Shown here: positions 40,151 to 43,230 of the stretch, in pieces
How the letters are laid out: every line of letters starts with the position of its first letter
Position numbering within the stretch: position 1 is the first letter of the stretch
Origin: Caldisericia bacterium
GTDB taxonomy: Bacteria > Caldisericota > Caldisericia > JAAYUI01
Assembly (NCBI GenBank): GCA_017999835.1
Contig: JAGNLA010000014.1
Coordinates: forward strand, 1 to 43,230
Direction of reading: 5' to 3'
DNA length: 43,230 nt
The notes under the pieces: generated by a model
The model's database searches: none
What the model saw: only the letters and a program-made list of their open reading frames with translations
What the model was told of the DNA's origin: nothing
Position numbers and translations under genes: made by a program

Positions 40151-41746
40151 ATGGAAGTATCAGTCAATCTGCCTCTGTTGATCTCCCTCTCGTTTGTCTT
40201 TGTAGCCATTCTTGGTGTATTGGCCTGGATGGGTTTCAAGCAAACAAAATCCTCGGCTGACTACTTGCTTGCTGGCCAAAACGTCCATCCATATTTGATG
40301 GCAATCAGTTATGGCGCAGCCTTCATCTCATCATCAGCCATCATCGGCTTTGGTGGGCTTGCCGGCAAGTTCGGTATGCAGATGATGTGGGTTGTTTTCC
40401 TTAATATTGCTCTGGGAATAATTTTTGCATTCCTTGTCTTTGGCAAGAGGATGAGAAAAATTGGTTCAAACCTTGGCGCCCAGACATTCCCTGACTTCAT
40501 GGCCAAAAGGTATGACTCAAACTTTGCCAGATGGTTCTCGGCTTTGTTTATCTTTGTGTTTATGCCGTTCTATGCTGCAGCCGTGCTTATCGGTGCTGCC
40601 AGGTTCATGGAAATCACGTTCAACATGGGCTTTGTTATTGCAGTTGTGATCTACACGGCTATTGTTGCCGTTTATGTCATTACCGGTGGACTCAAAGGCG
40701 TCGTTTATGCTGATGCTTTCCTTGGTACGATCATGATTGGAGCTGGTGTGTTCCTGGTCTTTTCAGTGTATACACAACTCGGTGGTGTTTCTGCTGCCCA
40801 TGCAGAGCTTGCAAAACTCAATAGCATGATCCCACCTGAGCTTGTTAAAGCTGGTCATCAAGGGCTTGCCGCATTCCCAGCGTTCAATTCCGACATTTGG
40901 TGGACTTCGATTTCATCGTTTATGATGGCAATTGGTCTTGGTGTTCTTGCCCAACCTCAGCTTTTGGTTCGTTTCATGACAGTCAAGTCAGGCAAGGAAC
41001 TCAACAGGGCTGTCGGCATTGGTTCGCTGTTCATCTTCATCGTTGTCGGCTCAGCTTATCTAACCGGTGCTCTCTCGAATGTTTTCTTTGTCAAAGATGT
41101 GGGAAAGCTTGCCATCCAGGTTGCCAACAACAATCCTGATCACATCATGGCTATTTTCCTTAACAATACAAAATTCATGCCTCAGTGGTTTGTTTACGTG
41201 TTCCTTCTCTCGCTCCTCTCTGCAGCCATATCTACATCTGCTGCTCAGTTTCACACACTCGGGTCGTCGCTTGGCAAGGATATCGTTGAAGATTGCTTGA
41301 TGAAAAAGCCAAACACCGGCACAATGCTGCTTTGGAAGAGAGTTGGCACCTTTATTTCGATTATGATAGTCTTCCTTTTGTCGGTCTGGCTTGCCAGCGT
41401 TGACAAAAGTGGCAACGGATTGGTTGGCGTTCTGACTTCGTTCTTCTTCTCATTATGTTCAGCAACGTTCCTGCCAACCATCATCGGTTCGCTGTTTTGG
41501 AGAGGTACAACCAAAGCCGGCGTTGTTGCCTCAATAATAGTGGGACTTCTTGTTTCCCTGGTGTACGCACTGTTTTTCAATGGGAAAATTGCAGCAGGTT
41601 TTGGCATAACGCCAATCCTTGGGAAACCATGGGTTTACATCGATGCTGGCGCTGTCGGGTTGCCATTCTCATTGATAACTTTATTTGTTGTCTCGTCATT
41701 TACCAAGAAACTTCCAAAAGAAGTTGTCGAAAAGTGTTTCAAATAA
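40151..41746 (+). CDS. Sodium:solute symporter family protein
   Basis: This membrane protein imports a solute with sodium ions. The 531-residue product has about 13 hydrophobic segments. SSS-family motifs are visible: DYLLAGQNVHPYLMAISYGAAFISSSAIIGFGG near residues 36-68 (in short, AGQNVHP), VYVITGGLKGVVYAD and SAAISTSAAQFHTLGSS. The substrate cannot be read from the sequence. Proline or a carboxylate are possible, and the proline-catabolic dehydrogenase 2 kb upstream is only weak support. It is followed by a strong terminator. Confidence 0.92.
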   Translation: MEVSVNLPLLISLSFVFVAILGVLAWMGFKQTKSSADYLLAGQNVHPYLMAISYGAAFISSSAIIGFGGLAGKFGMQMMWVVFLNIALGIIFAFLVFGKRMRKIGSNLGAQTFPDFMAKRYDSNFARWFSALFIFVFMPFYAAAVLIGAARFMEITFNMGFVIAVVIYTAIVAVYVITGGLKGVVYADAFLGTIMIGAGVFLVFSVYTQLGGVSAAHAELAKLNSMIPPELVKAGHQGLAAFPAFNSDIWWTSISSFMMAIGLGVLAQPQLLVRFMTVKSGKELNRAVGIGSLFIFIVVGSAYLTGALSNVFFVKDVGKLAIQVANNNPDHIMAIFLNNTKFMPQWFVYVFLLSLLSAAISTSAAQFHTLGSSLGKDIVEDCLMKKPNTGTMLLWKRVGTFISIMIVFLLSVWLASVDKSGNGLVGVLTSFFFSLCSATFLPTIIGSLFWRGTTKAGVVASIIVGLLVSLVYALFFNGKIAAGFGITPILGKPWVYIDAGAVGLPFSLITLFVVSSFTKKLPKEVVEKCFK

Positions 41747-41759
41747 TAGCCTGATCTTG

Positions 41760-41796
41760 ATAAAAGCCTGCCTTAAATGGCAGGCTTTTATATTTC
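41760..41796 (+). terminator. Rho-independent terminator
   Basis: ATAAAAGCCTGCC and GGCAGGCTTTTAT form a perfect 13-base stem (41760-41791) with a TTAAAT loop, and the right arm itself supplies the T-run. It lies 13 bases after the symporter stop. Confidence 0.85.
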
Positions 41797-41806
41797 TATT
41801 CGCGTG

Positions 41807-41834
41807 TTGACTTATTTGTCGTGATAGCTAACAT
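41807..41834 (+). promoter_or_regulatory. Leaderless promoter of the aldolase gene
   Basis: TTGACT (41807-41812), a 16-base spacer and TAACAT (41829-41834) are followed by 6 bases (CAAGAC) and the ATG at 41841. No ribosome binding site is present. Confidence 0.55.
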
Positions 41835-41840
41835 CAAGAC

Positions 41841-42488
41841 ATGAAGACAGATATTGTTGATGCTGCGAGATATTTGTGGAGCAGGGGATGGGCAGAAGCA
41901 GGCGCAGGGAACATTTCAATTAGAACTGCTGGAAGAATTAAAAATGCGCACAATCATCTTTCTGAAAAGATAACGCCTGGCCTGTCGGTTTTTATCACCA
42001 CTACAGGGTCAAGGTTTAGAGGCATAAACGCTGACGACGTTGGTTACCTTTGGGTGGGTGCAGACGGTGAAACCTACGGTTTTGAACTCGAGGACGCTAA
42101 ACCTACATCAGAGTTGATGGCTCATCTGATGATCCATGACTGCCTTGGCAAATCTGATGAGAAGGTGATTGTTCATATTCATGCTACCAACTCCATTGCA
42201 CTTGGCATGCTTGTCCAAGACGAAAAAGAGTTGAATGAGTTGCTCTCAAGACTTATTGAGATACCGATATTTGTCCCAAGTGGTTTCGCTTTGATCCCAG
42301 ACCATCCTTCCGGATCAATCGAGCTTGCCGGTGAGAGTGCAAAAAGAGTTGCTCAAGGAGTTAGGGTTTTGCTTTGGAAGCGTCATGGATTAGTCGTTGT
42401 TGCAAAAGATTTAGATTCGGCTATTGATATTATCGAAGCAACAGAAAAATCTGCTGAGATAGCACTAAAAATTATGGCATGCAAGTAA
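41841..42488 (+). CDS. Class II aldolase/adducin family protein, RhaD-like
   Basis: The 215-residue protein is a zinc-dependent aldolase of the fuculose/rhamnulose-phosphate type. Glu91 in KPTSEL, His112 and His114 in VHIHATNS and His182 in KRHGLVV correspond to the catalytic glutamate and the zinc ligands. The match is closest to rhamnulose-1-phosphate aldolase in my reading, but no rhamnose isomerase or kinase is nearby. A role in methylthioribose or another sugar pathway cannot be excluded. It ends 2 bases before the convergent DinB-like gene. Confidence 0.85.
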   Translation: MKTDIVDAARYLWSRGWAEAGAGNISIRTAGRIKNAHNHLSEKITPGLSVFITTTGSRFRGINADDVGYLWVGADGETYGFELEDAKPTSELMAHLMIHDCLGKSDEKVIVHIHATNSIALGMLVQDEKELNELLSRLIEIPIFVPSGFALIPDHPSGSIELAGESAKRVAQGVRVLLWKRHGLVVVAKDLDSAIDIIEATEKSAEIALKIMACK

Positions 42489-42490
42489 GC

Positions 42491-42973
42491 TTACGGTTCA
42501 ATACCGTAGGGAAGCTTGTGTCCTTCGATATTTATTCCAGCAAGATCTGCCATCATGAACAGCTGGCCCATGTGATATGATTTGTGTTCGCTGACATGGT
42601 TTATTGCTATTCCCAAAGAAATCCAATGTTGTTCTTCTTTGAGGATGATGTCATAAAAGTTGGTGTCAGTAAACTTTTCAAGTCCAGCGATCTCAAGTTC
42701 TCTGATTTTGTCGAGCGTTTCAAGAATTTGAACCGGTTTTTTTCTTGTAAAATCAAGACTGATGTCTTTTTGTTTGAGGAAGTATCCAAAAAACAGATGG
42801 AAAATAAAAAAATCATCCGCTGACGCGATCATGTGGGATAAAATTTTATGCACACAAGGAAGGTTCTCGTTAATCCTAAATTCCATGAAACTTTCTGGCA
42901 CCTGATTGAGCAGGCATCTGATGTAATAGTCATACTCCCAATTGATCTGCCTTTTTGCGTCATCAAATGTCAT
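42491..42973 (-). CDS. DinB-like metal-binding protein
   Basis: The 160-residue protein fits the DinB/YfiT four-helix family, a group of metal-dependent proteins that includes thiol transferases and proteins of unknown function. The likely metal ligands are His47 (LSHMIASADD) and the C-terminal pair in NHVSEHKSYHMGQL (among His126, His130 and His134). GGAGG lies before the ATG at 42973 on the minus strand. No thiol-pathway gene is adjacent, so the function is open. Confidence 0.82.
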   Translation of the reverse strand: MTFDDAKRQINWEYDYYIRCLLNQVPESFMEFRINENLPCVHKILSHMIASADDFFIFHLFFGYFLKQKDISLDFTRKKPVQILETLDKIRELEIAGLEKFTDTNFYDIILKEEQHWISLGIAINHVSEHKSYHMGQLFMMADLAGINIEGHKLPYGIEP

Positions 42974-43091
42974 TTTGCCTCCATGTTTGTTTACATGTCC
43001 TCGGTTGATATCTTCTTTTCATTTGTGCTTTTTGAATCGATGGCGTTGTTAGCAATGGATGAATGAATTATTTTTGAGTGTTCTTTGATAA

Positions 43092-43121
43092 CAATAAAAA
43101 AGATAGGGTAATTCTCACCCT
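43092..43121 (-). terminator. Probable terminator of the right-edge gene
   Basis: On the minus strand AGGGT and ACCCT (43121-43105) form a short stem followed by ATCTTTTTTATTG. It is 12 bases past the stop of the partial minus-strand ORF and supports the idea that a gene ends here. Confidence 0.5.
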
Positions 43122-43132
43122 CAGCCACCAAC

Positions 43133-43228
43133 TTAGACCATATTACTCCTGTTAATCAACATTTTCAACAACAATCTCACTTGATACGATGTAGGTTCTT
43201 TTCTGTGATTGTACTTCCAGACATAATC
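43133..43228 (-). CDS. Partial minus-strand ORF at the window edge
   Basis: Reading leftward from the window edge, a frame of 31 codons ends in TAA at 43135-43133. The peptide (DYVWKYNHRKEPTSYQ, then VRLLLKMLINRSN) looks like a protein C-terminus. The YVWKYNHR pattern recalls the end of some IS1595-type transposases, but this is too short to rely on. The terminator hairpin downstream on the same strand supports a real gene. The rest lies outside the window. Confidence 0.4.
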   Translation of the reverse strand, partial: DYVWKYNHRKEPTSYQVRLLLKMLINRSNMV

Positions 43229-43230
43229 AG

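Noticed and set aside
1-43230. CRISPR arrays, tRNA or rRNA genes, complete insertion sequences, prophage
   Set aside because: No regularly spaced repeats, cloverleaf-like segments, transposase genes with terminal repeats or phage structural genes were seen; only the partial frame at the right edge could belong to a mobile element.

Overview
The window reads as chromosomal DNA of an uncultivated-looking, deep-branching bacterium with Firmicutes-like ribosomal gene order. It has zinc-type S14, adk-map-infA-rpmJ between secY and rpsM, and ecfA1-ecfA2-ecfT-truA after rplQ. I cannot name the phylum. Base composition is moderate in most genes, with A+T-rich stretches around 27.9-28.26 kb and 35.4-36.4 kb. 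No tRNA, rRNA, CRISPR array or complete insertion sequence was seen.

Region 1 (1-20.7 kb): the 3' end of tuf, then the merged S10, spc and alpha clusters (rpsJ to rplQ) in one direction, with gaps of at most about 25 bases and many 4-base overlaps. rpmD (L30) is missing between rpsE and rplO, L5 has a basic N-terminal extension, and the RNA polymerase alpha subunit is 533 residues with three CTD-like modules. An ECF vitamin-transporter module, truA, two unrecognised membrane or secreted proteins and a nitroreductase follow.

Region 2 (20.7-28.1 kb): a small unknown gene on the minus strand, then a ten-gene plus-strand arsenic operon: ArsR-type repressor, ArsP-like permease, mini-thioredoxin, PQQ-like beta-propeller with a copper-amine-oxidase-N domain, two paralogous thioredoxin lipoproteins, a membrane-anchored thioredoxin, CcdA, Acr3 and a thioredoxin-type ArsC. 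It couples arsenate reduction and arsenical export to what looks like an electron relay that carries thiol electrons across the membrane.

Region 3 (28.2-31.65 kb): a 1111-residue secreted protein with DUF11 and PKD modules, the first DUF11 module apparently split by a seven-repeat propeller, followed by a strong terminator.

Region 4 (31.9-35.5 kb): a three-gene operon of a LipS-like radical SAM protein, a LipT-like (geranylgeranyl-reductase family) flavoprotein and an LplA-LplB-DUF116 fusion. This matches the recently recognised sLpl(AB)/LipS/LipT type of lipoate assembly, with an unusual cysteine-rich DUF116 tail.

Region 5 (35.4-43.2 kb): an A+T-rich Nmad3-family gene and 1-pyrroline-5-carboxylate dehydrogenase (both minus strand), a lipoprotein, tatA-tatC, a 35-residue symporter accessory peptide plus a sodium:solute symporter, a class II aldolase, a DinB-like protein and a partial minus-strand ORF at the right edge.

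Several genes (starts at 31929, 38106, 39035, 41841 and probably 18760) have a -35/-10 promoter ending 6-8 bases before the ATG and no ribosome binding site. This suggests that leaderless mRNAs are common in this organism.
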